Shown: in pieces, positions 36,882 through 46,839 of the stretch
Layout: each line of letters begins with the position of its first letter
Numbering within the stretch: the first letter of the stretch is position 1
NCBI RefSeq assembly: GCF_015291705.1
Contig: NZ_CP030050.1
Span: 2,046,001 to 2,110,000 of the forward strand
DNA: 64,000 nucleotides
Source: Bradyrhizobium arachidis
Lineage (GTDB): Bacteria; Pseudomonadota; Alphaproteobacteria; Rhizobiales; Xanthobacteraceae
Reading direction: 5' to 3'
Translations under genes and position numbers: made by a program
Notes under the pieces: model-generated
The model's database searches: none
What the model was told of the DNA's origin: nothing
Seen by the model: the letters and a program-made list of their open reading frames with translations, nothing else

Positions 36882-39347
36882 ATGACCAATATAATGGGGG
36901 CGTCGATGGGGCCTCTATCACACTTGCGGGTCGTCGAGATCGGCAGTTCGGCGGCGAGTGGCTATTGCGCTCGGTTGTTTGCCGACTTTGGTGCCGATGT
37001 TCAAAAAGTCGAGCCACCATCAGGAGATCCACTTCGCCGCAGCGAGCCATTAACGCCTCGTGGCCAAAGCGCGTGGTTCGCATTCCTGAACTTTAACAAG
37101 TCAAGCTTCGTCATCGATCGCGCGGATCCCGAAGCGGTCACGAGGTTGGTTGCATTGATTGAGCAATGTGACATTTTGATCGATGGGCGAGATGTTGATT
37201 CAGCGGAATGCCCGTTCATTGATGTTGCTCGGATCCAGGAGCGGCGTAGCGTTGTCTACCTCCAAGCGAGCTGGTTCGGCCGCCAAGGGCCCTATGCTGG
37301 ATTCGCCGCAACCGATTCCACCGTCCGCGCGCTCGCGGGCTTAATCAAATTGGTCGGCCCCATTGACGGTCCGCCGTTGCACGCGCCGGATTTCCAGACC
37401 GGTATTCTTGCTGGTTTGTGGGGCTTCATCGCCGCGACTTCCTCGATTGTTGCACAAATGAATGGGGGGGCGGCACGATCCTGGTCACTCAACATCTTCG
37501 AATCGAGCATTGTTCTGAGCGAGTATCTCATGTTCGAGGCAATTGGGCGCGGCGACCTGATGCGCCGGATTGGCATTAACCAGTTCTGGCCGGGCGGTCC
37601 GGCCGGGATTTATGAGACCAAGAGAGGTTGGCTCGGAGTAACAACAGTCACACCAAGGCAATGGCACGCATTCTGTGATATGCTCGACTTGCCAGAATTG
37701 CGTCGTGATCCAACTCTTGACCTTGTCGAAGGACGTCTACTACGTCTGGAGCAGATCGAAGGACAGTTTACACCCAGGCTAAAAGCCCGGACAGCGGAGG
37801 AGTGGTTTGCGGAGGGACTTAAACGGAAGATCCCAATCGTGCCCGTTCCCGAGCTATCAGATCTGCTTGTTGATTCGGAAAGGAAATCGCGCGGTGCGAT
37901 CGTGCCAGTTGTGCTAGGCGATGAAGTAGGCTTCACTGTGGGCTCGCCGCAGCGTCTGAAGCTCACGCCGCCCCGTCGAGGAGGGAAGGTTCCAAAGCTT
38001 GGCGAGCAGCAAGCTCTCCCAAACACCGGCAGATGTAGAAGGGGAATTTCATCATCGCCCAGAGGTCGCATCGAGTCCGACCGCTGGCCGTTACAAAGGC
38101 TGCGCGTGATCGACTTCACGATGGGTTGGGCAGGCCCGTTGTGCACGCGCGTGCTGGCTGATCTCGGCGCCGAAGTTATCAAGATTGAGGCCATTCAGTA
38201 TCCTGACTGGTGGCGCGGTGTTGACCGACGTCACGCTTACGTCGCTGGCCAGATGTATGAGAAGACACTCCGCTTCTGCGCGATGAATCGCAACAAGTTC
38301 GGTATTACTCTCGATTTGACACGTCCGGCTGGAGTTGCCCTTGCCAAGCGGCTTGTGGCGGGAGCCGACATTGTGGTCGACAATTATTCTGTTGATGTCC
38401 TGCGGAAGGTCGGTCTTGGCTATGATGTCCTCAGAACGATCAACCCTCGCTTGGTCGTAATGTCGATGTCAGCGTTCGGTGCCGACAGCGTTTATCGACA
38501 TTGCCGGGCGTATGGATCGACTCTCGAGCAGGGCTCTGGGTTGCCTACTGTGGTTGGGAATCCCGATGGGGTACCCGTCATGAGCCATGTCGCATTTGGA
38601 GATGCTGTCGGAGGCCTGAACGGATGCGCCGCAGTGCTTACTGCGCTAATCCACGCCCGCAAGACCGGCCATGGTCAATTTGTTGATCTGGCGCAGATTG
38701 ACTGCATGATGCCTTTCGCAGCGCCCTGGATCACCATCCATTCGCTTAATGGTATGCCGCCGATGAGATACGGAAACCGTCATCCTCAGTTTGTGCCACA
38801 CGGTTGCTTTCGTTGTGCGGGTGAGGACAACTGGATCATGATAGCGGTCACCGACGCGCATATGTGGCAAAGGCTTGCGGTCCTTCTCGCCAAGCCCGAG
38901 TGGGCGACGGAAGCATTGCAATCTGCGGAAGCTCGCCGCGAGATCGAAGACTCAATTGAGGCCGCCATTGCGGCTTGGACGCTCCGCCACCACGCCGACG
39001 AAGCCATGACAATACTACAATCTGAGAGAATTGCCGCTGGCGTGGTCCGCTCGCCAATTGATCTACTCAACGATCGGCATCTGCACTCACGCGAGTTCTT
39101 CCAGCAAATAAAACGCCCGTTCATCGGCTTGCACCCGCAGCCTTCGATGCCGATTCGTGATGGCATCTGGCCCTGCGGAATCAGGGCAGCGGCGCCAACG
39201 CTGGGACAACATAACAGAGAGATCCTATCGAAGGTTCTCGGGCTCTCCGACGACGAGATCGGCAGATTGTTCGAGGACGGCATCATCGGTGCAGCAATGC
39301 GTTCCGAAGAACCGTGCACGAAAATCAAGGACCTATCCTCAGAATGA
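36882..39347 (+). CDS. Tandem-domain CaiB/BaiF (family III) CoA transferase
   Basis: This 821-residue protein consists of two complete family III CoA-transferase domains. Domain 1 is at about 10-390 (LRVVEIGSSAASGYCARLFA, DFGADVQKVEPPSGDPLRRS, ADSTVRALAGLIK-like segment, HAPDFQTGILAG). Domain 2 is at about 408-805 (LRVIDFTMGWAGPLCTRVLA, DLGAEVIKIEAIQYPDWWRG, MNRNKFGITLDLTRPAG, HVAFGDAVGG). Each keeps an Asp at the position of the catalytic residue (PDFQTG and GDAVGG). Ordinary family members have one domain of about 400 residues and work as interlocked dimers, so the fusion may fold as an internal dimer. ATG 36882 has GGAG about ten bases upstream. It would move CoA between an organic acid and an acyl-CoA. 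Confidence 0.88.
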   Translation: MTNIMGASMGPLSHLRVVEIGSSAASGYCARLFADFGADVQKVEPPSGDPLRRSEPLTPRGQSAWFAFLNFNKSSFVIDRADPEAVTRLVALIEQCDILIDGRDVDSAECPFIDVARIQERRSVVYLQASWFGRQGPYAGFAATDSTVRALAGLIKLVGPIDGPPLHAPDFQTGILAGLWGFIAATSSIVAQMNGGAARSWSLNIFESSIVLSEYLMFEAIGRGDLMRRIGINQFWPGGPAGIYETKRGWLGVTTVTPRQWHAFCDMLDLPELRRDPTLDLVEGRLLRLEQIEGQFTPRLKARTAEEWFAEGLKRKIPIVPVPELSDLLVDSERKSRGAIVPVVLGDEVGFTVGSPQRLKLTPPRRGGKVPKLGEQQALPNTGRCRRGISSSPRGRIESDRWPLQRLRVIDFTMGWAGPLCTRVLADLGAEVIKIEAIQYPDWWRGVDRRHAYVAGQMYEKTLRFCAMNRNKFGITLDLTRPAGVALAKRLVAGADIVVDNYSVDVLRKVGLGYDVLRTINPRLVVMSMSAFGADSVYRHCRAYGSTLEQGSGLPTVVGNPDGVPVMSHVAFGDAVGGLNGCAAVLTALIHARKTGHGQFVDLAQIDCMMPFAAPWITIHSLNGMPPMRYGNRHPQFVPHGCFRCAGEDNWIMIAVTDAHMWQRLAVLLAKPEWATEALQSAEARREIEDSIEAAIAAWTLRHHADEAMTILQSERIAAGVVRSPIDLLNDRHLHSREFFQQIKRPFIGLHPQPSMPIRDGIWPCGIRAAAPTLGQHNREILSKVLGLSDDEIGRLFEDGIIGAAMRSEEPCTKIKDLSSE

Positions 39348-39795
39348 ACGATCAACGAGTAGGGCTGCAAGTCCGTCCGCGGTGCACCGAGCATTGGCGT
39401 AAAAGCCGGATACTGTGCGATCTTGATAATCGCTTTCCAACAACAATGACCATTCTCAAAAGCCGCGGATGTTCAGTGATCTGATTCCATTTATGGCGCA
39501 CAAGTGCTCGGTTTCTCGCGCTCCGGCCGATCCATTTTCAGCCGCATTTTCTGATCATACGGCCTGCAGATAACCCGCATTGCGCGTGCCTAACGAATCT
39601 AGGCGGTAGCTGCGCCATACCTATCGTTCAATAAAAAAGGAATGACTAGTATTGGTAGGTTTGTTGACGCCCACTGCGAGTTAAAAGTGCTTTCGTTCCC
39701 GAGGCGCATGTCAATCAAAGCATACTGGACAACTGCGCACACTCGCCTCGCTCCTCCGGGAATCGCGAGAATTGTGCCTGAAATAGGAGAGCTCC
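39348..39795. other. Spacer between CoA transferase and aminotransferase
   Basis: No gene recognised. The last bases hold the ribosome site of the aminotransferase gene. Confidence 0.45.
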
Positions 39796-41115
39796 ATGGA
39801 CCGACTAACAGATGCGGATTTTGCGTTACAGGATTTCGCTGCTCTAGAATCGAACGTGCGCTCATACTCACGTTCTTTCCCAGCTATTTTCAGCCGAGCC
39901 CGTGGCTCCATTATGATGACCGATGACGGGCGAAAGATCATCGACTTCTTCTCTGGCGCGGGGGCGCTAAACTACGGCCACAATAACCATCAGCTCAGAA
40001 GTGCTATTACCAAGTATCTAGGGTCCGACGCCGTGGTACACGGACTGGACATGGCTACTCCTGCAAGGTTAGCATTTATGGAGACTTTCAACTCTACCAT
40101 CCTTAGGGATCGGGAGCTGCACTACCGGTTCCAGTTCCCCGGGCCCACCGGTGCTAGTGCTATAGAAGCGGCTCTAAAGCTTTCGCGCAAAGTCACAGGC
40201 CGTCAAAATGTTATATCATTCACTCGTGGATACCACGGCTTGAGCGTGGGAGCCAACGCCGCAACGGGTAATCGCTTTTATCGAGCGGCAGGCGGTGTAC
40301 CCTTATTCGGCGCAACATTCTTTCCCTATGATGGCTATCTAGGGCCGACTATTGATACGGCTGACTACCTGCAAAGGATGTTGACGGACGAGAGCAGTGG
40401 TGTCGATCTTCCTGCTGCCATTCTCGTGGAGACCGTGCAGGGAGAGGGAGGAATAAATGTAGCCCGCAAGGACTGGCTGCAAGCAATTCAGCGGATCGCA
40501 AGGGATGTTGGCGCTCTTTTTATAGTTGACGACATTCAGATGGGCTGTGGTCGCACGGGTGAATTCTTTAGCTTCGAGTTCGCAGCATTGTCGCCTGATA
40601 TCATCGCGCTTTCGAAGTCACTAAGTGGATACGGACTGCCGCTGTCATTGCTTTTAGTCAAAGAAGAGTTTGACGCATGGAAGCCAGGAGAACACACGGG
40701 AACATTTCGATCAAATAATCTCGCGCTTGTGTCTGCGACCGCTGCTCTGGACATTTTTTGGAGCAGTGGGATCTTATCGCAGGAAGTTCGGCGCACAGGT
40801 GAGTTAATGCGGCGCCGGCTCGAAGCCATCGCGTCCAAGTATGGAAACCGCTTTGCTGTTCGGGGGCGGGGAATGGCATACGGGTTTGATTGCCACAAGC
40901 CGGAGATTGCCGAGGCTACGACACGAAGATCGTTTAAAAAGGGATTGATGGTCGAGCGATGTGGTCCAAATGATCAGGTCGTCAAATTCCTGCCCGCGCT
41001 TACAATCGACAGAGAAATATTGGATGAGGGCCTACTGATATTCGAGGATTCTTTAGCCGAAACGCTTAACCAGACGAAGTGTGAGAGACTAGAGGACGCA
41101 AACAACGATAGATAA
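39796..41115 (+). CDS. Class III aminotransferase, EctB/DoeD (diaminobutyrate-type)-like
   Basis: This 439-residue PLP enzyme carries the schiff-base lysine at K274 (IIALSKSLSGYGLPLSLLLV), the cofactor Asp at D245 (LFIVDDIQMGCGRTGEF), and FPGPTGASAIEAALKLSRKV and FTRGYHGLSVGANAATGN around the phosphate. The start region FPAIFSRARGSIMMTDDGRK and IIDFFSGAGALNYGHNNHQL is that of L-2,4-diaminobutyrate:2-oxoglutarate aminotransferases. ATG 39796 follows AATAGGAGAGCTCC, a strong ribosome site. No ectA or ectC lies nearby, so ectoine synthesis is unlikely. A catabolic (DoeD-like) role or a different omega-amino acid is more plausible. It precedes the GNAT-like gene by 195 bases. Confidence 0.88.
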   Translation: MDRLTDADFALQDFAALESNVRSYSRSFPAIFSRARGSIMMTDDGRKIIDFFSGAGALNYGHNNHQLRSAITKYLGSDAVVHGLDMATPARLAFMETFNSTILRDRELHYRFQFPGPTGASAIEAALKLSRKVTGRQNVISFTRGYHGLSVGANAATGNRFYRAAGGVPLFGATFFPYDGYLGPTIDTADYLQRMLTDESSGVDLPAAILVETVQGEGGINVARKDWLQAIQRIARDVGALFIVDDIQMGCGRTGEFFSFEFAALSPDIIALSKSLSGYGLPLSLLLVKEEFDAWKPGEHTGTFRSNNLALVSATAALDIFWSSGILSQEVRRTGELMRRRLEAIASKYGNRFAVRGRGMAYGFDCHKPEIAEATTRRSFKKGLMVERCGPNDQVVKFLPALTIDREILDEGLLIFEDSLAETLNQTKCERLEDANNDR

Positions 41116-41309
41116 TTGAATCTCACGGCTGGAATTGCGTGGCCATATCCGGAAGAGCACAGGTCCTTGCTTGTGCGGAAGGCTCTGCCGCGAATTCAGT
41201 TCTTCCCACCAGAGTTGGTAGGCTCATTGGTGCTTGGTGGTGCTGTAGGATCACCCAAGCACTCGCGCCAAGAAAGGTTGGCATAGCCTATCACGATGGG
41301 ACCGTGGCA

Positions 41310-42008
41310 ATGAGCATAGTTAGTCCACTGCACGTCTCACGCTTCATCCAAGCGCATGACTTGGCTGCCGCTAAAAAAGGCATCAAGCTATCAATAGGCT
41401 TCGATTTCCATGAGTACCTTGCGATTACACGGGCCACTCCGACAAAAGCGCCGACTTATCCAAACTTCCGGCCAGAGCGATCGCCAATTAAGACAGGCGA
41501 GGGCTATTGGATGATGGGCGTCGACGCGAACAATGAGGTCGCTCTTTTGGAGGCTGCTCGATTGTACGATCTTTCAGACAGCAACTTCGCAGACCATCTT
41601 GAATCGCTCCAGGCGTTTTATGGCGAGCCAGCTATTTATGCACATCCTCAGGACCGATGTACATGTAGAGCCGCAAGCGCGAAACAGATGACCGGAAGAG
41701 TAGCCTATCATGGTGATCGTTGGATCCGCAGAGACTTCAGAGGACAAGGCATTCCGAAGATTATGGCCGGCATAGCACGCGGCGTGTCGTTTGCGATGTG
41801 GGCTCCTGACTTTTTATGTGCACTCGTGGCGCGAAAGCGATTGGATCGGGGTAGCGTCTATGGATACGCGCACTATGAACCAGGCGGAAGCGCGTTGCAT
41901 CTATTGGACGAGGCTATCGTCGACGACGACTGCCTTGTTTGGCTGACCGGTGAGGAATTGAGAGCCATGGTTCAGTCTGGTGACGTAACTCAGTTTGTGG
42001 TTACCTAA
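41310..42008 (+). CDS. GNAT-like protein, paralogue 2
   Basis: This 232-residue protein is homologous over its whole length to 29085-29804. Shared stretches include IGFDFHEYLAITRATPTKAP, TYPNFRPERSPIKTGEGYWM, AARLYDLSDSNFADHLESLQ, PQDRCTCRAASAKQMTGRVA and WIRRDFRGQGIPKIMAGIAR, with the acetyl-CoA loop FRGQG. I chose ATG 41310 because it aligns with the paralogue's start; the frame is open back to 41139. It lies between the EctB-like aminotransferase and the MDR enzyme on the same strand, a possible operon. It may acetylate an amino product of the aminotransferase, by analogy with EctA, but the family is not EctA. Confidence 0.72.
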   Translation: MSIVSPLHVSRFIQAHDLAAAKKGIKLSIGFDFHEYLAITRATPTKAPTYPNFRPERSPIKTGEGYWMMGVDANNEVALLEAARLYDLSDSNFADHLESLQAFYGEPAIYAHPQDRCTCRAASAKQMTGRVAYHGDRWIRRDFRGQGIPKIMAGIARGVSFAMWAPDFLCALVARKRLDRGSVYGYAHYEPGGSALHLLDEAIVDDDCLVWLTGEELRAMVQSGDVTQFVVT

Positions 42009-42143
42009 TCATAGGTCCTAGCTTTGGGGCGCATCGCTCCAGCACGGAAGAGTTCGACGAGCGAGGAGAGAAGTATAGGATGGGCGGGTACTCATGACAA
42101 ACTGCGATAGCGCTGGATTGGCACGCCGTTCTATGGTGGACGC

Positions 42144-43142
42144 ATGAAGGCAATTATTAGTAGATCGCGAGGGGGGCCTGAGACGTTGTTGCTGGAAGAC
42201 GTTGATGATCCTGTGGCCATGGCCGGTCAGATCGTCGTTCGCATCAAGGCGAGTGCGGTAAATTTCCCAGACGCGCTAATCATTGAAGATAGATATCAAT
42301 TCAAACCAAAACGTCCATTTTCACCCGGTGCCGAATTCTCTGGCGTGGTGGAAGGGATTGGCGCCGACGTGTCCTCATTTCAAGTTGGGCATCGCGTGAT
42401 GGGATTTTCTAGGTGGGGGGCGATGGCTGAAAAGATTGCCATAGACGCCGCTCGTTGCGTGATCATACCGGATACAATGCCGTTCGACGAAGCCTCAGCA
42501 TTTATTCTCACCTACGGTACGGCCTACTACGCGTTGAAACATAGGGGAACTCTGAGAAGTGGTGAGACTCTGTTAGTGCTTGGAGCAGCAGGTGGCGTCG
42601 GGTTGGCCGCAATTGAAATTGGAAAAGCTATAGGCGCGCGGGTTGTGGCCGCAGTGTCTACTGCAGAAAAGGCGCGGTTGGTCCAAGAGCACGGAGCAGA
42701 TCGCGCAGTGATATACGACGCTGCGCCCTTTGGTTCATGGTCTCAGAAGGAGCTCGTGCGTCGTCTCAAGGAGGCATGCGAACCCAACGGGGCAGACGTT
42801 GTATGCGATGTAGTAGGCGGCGAGTATTCCGAGGCTGCTTTGCGCGCGATAGCGTGGGACGGTCGCTTCCTCGTTGTAGGATTCACCGCAGGGATCCCGC
42901 ACATTGCGCTTAATCTTCCTTTGCTCAAGTCTTGCCAGATTATTGGTGTATTCTGGGGGGCATGGCTTGACCGTAGCGTCGAGCACCTTAGTCAGAGCGC
43001 AACTAAGTTGCTCGAGTGGTATAAACTTGGTAAGCTGCGGCCATGCATTTCGGCGCGCTTTCCACTTGTTGCGGCTGGCGATGCCATTGCTCAATTGGCC
43101 GCTCGAAAAGCAATAGGAAAGGTAGTTGTCAACATTGATTGA
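42144..43142 (+). CDS. Zinc-independent MDR reductase, quinone oxidoreductase-like
   Basis: This 332-residue NADPH:quinone reductase-type protein has the N-terminal GroES-like domain (VRIKASAVNFPDALIIEDRY, PFSPGAEFSGVVEGIGADV, GHRVMGFSRWGAMAEK) and the dinucleotide fold (LLVLGAAGGVGLAAIEIGKA). It ends RKAIGKVVVNI, as the family does. Zinc-binding cysteines are absent. Relatives reduce quinones or enoyl-CoA-type double bonds. It follows the GNAT-like gene by 135 bases and is the last gene before IS debris. Its role may be reduction of an intermediate made by the upstream CoA transferase/aminotransferase set. Confidence 0.88.
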   Translation: MKAIISRSRGGPETLLLEDVDDPVAMAGQIVVRIKASAVNFPDALIIEDRYQFKPKRPFSPGAEFSGVVEGIGADVSSFQVGHRVMGFSRWGAMAEKIAIDAARCVIIPDTMPFDEASAFILTYGTAYYALKHRGTLRSGETLLVLGAAGGVGLAAIEIGKAIGARVVAAVSTAEKARLVQEHGADRAVIYDAAPFGSWSQKELVRRLKEACEPNGADVVCDVVGGEYSEAALRAIAWDGRFLVVGFTAGIPHIALNLPLLKSCQIIGVFWGAWLDRSVEHLSQSATKLLEWYKLGKLRPCISARFPLVAAGDAIAQLAARKAIGKVVVNID

Positions 43143-43225
43143 GAATATGCCGTCGATTTAGCCAGCCGCTCGTATCTGACTTAGTTGGAAGTTAGTCCAC
43201 GATGTATGAGACTAGGAGTGTTGAC

Positions 43226-44122
43226 CTGCTGCCGGTTTGAAGGGACGGAGATTAGGTGTTTCAGGAAGTCGAGTGGCGACGAAGAGATCGAAGTGCAGTC
43301 GCAAGTTGAAGCTCGAGGCGGTCAAGCTGGTTTGAGGGCGTGGGATGCCGCTGGCGCAGGTCGGCCGCCACGTTGAGTGTCGTGAGAATGTTCTGCGCAA
43401 ATGGCTCTAGGAGTTTGGCTCCGTGCAGGCCTTTCCCAGGCACAGGACAAATGAAGTCGCGCAGTTGCGGCGTGGGATCGCCGTCGAGCGATAATACTTA
43501 AAATGGCCGCAGCCTGTTCGCGTAAGGAAGCGACATCAAGTTTCGTCTTCATCGCGGAGCCCCGGGCGATCTGACCGGTGGCATGGCTATTCGAGCGCTG
43601 GGGTATCGCGGTCCGGCTTTCATGCCAGGCAGAACCGATTGCCGAGCGCCAGATCCCGCAGCCACGAAGAACTCGGCGGCAAGACCCGGCCAGCTTCATG
43701 GCGAGCCACCGCACCTACGGCGCCCGCTGGTAGGGGTACCTGTTCGCCGAGAGAGGACTATGGGCCCCACCCAATCGAAAGGCTTATGGTGCTCCAGGCT
43801 TGCGGGCGCGGCCGCGCCGCCGGCGCTCGCCCCAGGACAGCGGCGATCGGCAGCTGAGGACTTTGCCGGCGACCCCTCTACACCTGTGGTCCGCCGCTGA
43901 GCGGTCGACGCAGAAGGAGCGCCGACTTCACCTAAGCATGGGGCAGCCAAGGCCTGGCTGTATGGGTGGCGGTGATCGATTTTGTTCGCGCATCGTGTGG
44001 TGAGCTGGTCGATGAGCGCGAGCATGATCGTGGTCACCGATGCGCTTCTGACGGTCCACTGCCGGCCCACTGCCGGCTGCAAGCCGGACGCGCTGCTGCA
44101 TCATTCCGATCAGGGCAACAAG
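43226..44122 (+). pseudogene. IS3-family element (IS51/IS1372-like), decayed 5' part
   Basis: The left end resembles 27241. OrfA is reduced to KLKLEAVKLV-like and CRENVLRKW-like fragments with no start codon. OrfB fragments in several frames match RPRRRRSPQDSGDRQL, the segment before the first Asp, and end with DALLHHSDQGNK at 44122. The IS30 element begins exactly there; the remainder of OrfB (after HHSDQG) is missing. Confidence 0.75.
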
Positions 44123-45391
44123 GGCGGATTCAACCGGTCGTCGCAACACCAAGAAGTTGGAGGTTGCGATGAAAGTTGTAAGTCGACATTCGGCACGGTC
44201 AGGACGAGCGCCATTGGCATCGCCAGGCCGGCCGTCTGTGGCCGGACGCGATGAACAGAATAGGTTTTGGAGGGCGATTGCCACAGGGCAGAGCAGCGAA
44301 GATGCTGCGTTTGAGGCCGGCTTATCGCAACCTGTCGGAAGCAGATTGTTCCGAAAGGCAGGCGGCACGCCACCGGCGATGTTCAGATCTTCGGCCAAGC
44401 CTCTCTCCGGGCGCTACCTTTCATTGGCTGAACGCGAGGAAATCTCCCTTCTCAAGGTGCAGGGCCATTCCATATGGGAGATTGGGCGCCGCTTGGGACG
44501 GGCTGCTTCGACGGTCTCCCGTGAATGGCGGCCGAACGGCCACCCGCGGCGGGGGGTTGGATTATCGGGCCACAACTGGCCAATGGCAATGCAGACCGAT
44601 CTGCCCGCCGGCCCAAGCCGACTAAGCTTGCGCCCAACGCAGCCTTGCGCACTTATGTGGAGGAGAGACTTGCCGGTAGTGTTGTAGCCCCGAGCGGACT
44701 TGTATTGCTGGCCCCACCGTTCGGTGGAACGGCCGCCCGCATGGCCGGCGAAAGGATCGACGATGGTCCAAGGAGCCCTGAGCAGATTGCCCGACGCTTG
44801 CCGATCGACTTCCCGGACGAAAAGACGATGCGCATCAGCCGCGAAGCCATCTATCAGGCTCTCTTCGTTCAGGGTCGCGGTGTACTACGCAGCGAACTGA
44901 CGGCGTGCTTGCGAAGGGACGCGTGTTGCGCGTGCCCAACGGGCGCGTACGCAGGCGAAGCAAGGGCTTTGTCTCGCCGGAGATCATGATCAGTGAGCGC
45001 CCCGCTGAAGCGGCCGATCGAGCCGTGCCGGGACATTGGCAGGGAGACCTCATCCTCGGTCTTGGCAGCTCGGCGACCGACTTGGGATCAAGGAGCCGAA
45101 ATGGCTCAGCACGACCGACTTAAGATCAAAGCGGGCATCCAAGTCTAGTTCTGCGACCCGCAAAGCCGTTGGCAGCGCGGCACTAACGAGAACACCAACG
45201 GGTTGCTGCGGCAGTACGTTTCGAAAGGCACAGACCTGAGCATCCGCAGCGCCGACGAGATATCCGCTGTAGCAGCGGCCCTCAACGCCCGACTGAGAAA
45301 GACACTGGGCTGGAAAACGCCGGCAGAAGCGCTTGACGAATTACTTTCATGGTGAAGACAATCAATGTTGCAACGACCGTTTGAATCCGCC
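44123..45391 (+). mobile_element. IS30-family element with terminal inverted repeats
   Basis: GGCGGATTCAACCGGTCGTC... (44123-44147) and the reverse complement of 45367-45391 match at 23 of 25 positions. The element is 1269 bp and holds one damaged transposase. Both flanks are IS3 orfB sequence, in opposite orientation, each cut at the same HHSD(Q/R)G motif. Confidence 0.85.
44169..45355 (+). pseudogene. IS30-family transposase, frameshifted with internal deletion
   Basis: The start gives SGRYLSLAEREEISLLKVQG and IGRRLGRAASTVSREWR, the IS30 helix-turn-helix. The frame then changes to EQIARRLPIDFPDEKTMRIS and REAIYQALFVQGRGVL, and further to VISERPAEAADRAVPGHWQG. The DDE core between GHWQGDLILGLGSSAT and QRGTNENTNGLLRQYVS (45075-45190) is deleted. 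The end, LRKTLGWKTPAEALDELLSW, is intact. Upstream of the helix-turn-helix the frame is open to ATG 44169. Confidence 0.85.
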
Positions 45392-46285
45392 TTGCACACC
45401 GCGATCGGAGTGGTGGATCAATCCGGCCTGCGGACGTTGCTGCTGGATGGCCATCGCCAGTGCCGCGGATCCGAGTTCGACCTGCATATGATCGCGCATG
45501 GGCCAGCCGACAATCTTCCGGCGGAAGAGATCCATGACGGCAGGCAGATACAGCCACCCCTCCGCGGTGGGGAATGTAACGCACGCACCGGCGTATCGGT
45601 GCACCCTGGGTCGACCGCTGCCAGTGCATTTTTGACCCAATGTCGATAGCGGCGGCTCCTACGTTGACCGGCTTTAACTCCGGGCGGCCACCGGCAAGCG
45701 TCTTCGGCATTGCAACTCTTCCGTCCAGTAATGGGCCTGGAGGGTCTGGGTTATGCCAATCGTCATCTTCCTAATCGGGATCGCCGTCCGAACAGCGACA
45801 CCATTCTCAAGTTCGCATTCCACCCATGGACCACGTTTTTCAACGGGGACTGTGCTCCAATAAGCTAACCGCCACTACCCTCAGGTCGAGAAGAGCATCG
45901 GCGCTGGCCGTTTCTACCGCGCACAGGCGGGCGTTGGCCCCGTGATGGTTTTTTAAAATGTCGCGCTCCATGCTCAGCCGTTCGTTCTCCTGGCGCAGCC
46001 GGGCGATCTCCGAAGCCGGGTTAGCCGGCGTCGGCGTCGCCTGCGCGGTGGGGCGCCACGCCGCCGCTGCCGGCTTTTGCGGAACTTGTCAACCCAGCGC
46101 CGCAGCACCGAGTCCCGAAGACCGAGCTCCTCGGCCACAGACCCGATCGAGCGCCCGCTCGACACTACCAACTCGACCGTTGCCGCTTGTCCTCTTCGGT
46201 AAACGACCGAGGTTGACGTTCCATTCGACACCTCCGGGCTCAACGAGCCTACTACAGGTGTCCACTCATTCGGGGGAGGTCCACC
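45392..46285 (-). pseudogene. IS3-family element (second type), truncated by IS30
   Basis: The minus strand begins at 46285 with an IS3-type end (GGTGGACCTCCCCCGAATGA). An OrfA follows with VVSSGRSIGSVAEELGLRDS and VLRRWVDKFRK in one frame and MERQPRSFTEEDKRQ before it in another. OrfB fragments read TFPTAEGWLYLPAVMDLFRR, KIVGWPMRDHMQVELGSAAL and PQAGLIHHSDRGVQ, stopping at 45392 where IS30 begins. The last catalytic region is missing. 46286-46658 holds nothing recognised. Confidence 0.78.
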
Positions 46286-46658
46286 AAGGCAGAGACGAAG
46301 ACGGGGGATCGAGAGCGGGTCATCTCCGGATGCCGAAAATGACACTTTCAAGTGGCTTGTTCTGCATGGACATTCCCGCGCGATGGAGTGCACATCGCTG
46401 GCGAGCGCGGTACTGCAAAGACCAGGTTTGCAGGCCTCAGATCACGATCGATCGAGCAGGACCGTCGGCAGCCAGCCTAGGCATGTGCATAATTTGAGCG
46501 ACGAATCGTCGCCAGAGAGACTAGATCGCTTGATCTGAAATGAAGTCGCTCGGCACTCTCTTAAGATCGAGTAGCTCGTGTCGGGGAACGAAAAAGAAGC
46601 CGATCCGGCTGTCGATCGCACTCGGGAAGCGTGCGGTATGGCTGCCAAAATGCCTATT

Positions 46659-46675
46659 TGTTCGATTTGTAAACA
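46659..46675 (+). promoter_or_regulatory. Possible NifA-type upstream activator site
   Basis: TGT-N11-ACA at 46659-46675, with an overlapping TGT-N10-ACG at 46668-46683, about 95-110 bases before the sigma-54 promoter. The classical NifA site is TGT-N10-ACA, so this is one base off in spacing or sequence. Confidence 0.4.
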
Positions 46676-46769
46676 ATGTGACGAGTCGTACCCTTCAAAA
46701 CACGTTCCGGCTTCGATCTAGCGCAGCTTCTTGCAGACTGATCAAGCCTTGCGGCGCAGGCGCGACCAC

Positions 46770-46785
46770 TGGCACGAGTGTTGCT
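46770..46785 (+). promoter_or_regulatory. Sigma-54 (-24/-12) promoter of the ornithine cyclodeaminase family gene
   Basis: TGGCACG-AGTG-TTGCT is a perfect match to TGGCACG-N4-TTGCW. The -12 element ends 54 bases before ATG 46840, a normal distance. It implies control by RpoN with an enhancer-binding protein, in rhizobia most often NifA or NtrC. Confidence 0.75.
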
Positions 46786-46839
46786 GGTACAAGAGTTCAA
46801 GCGGACATCACGGGCTCGCTCCCGACGAAAGGTAAGGCC

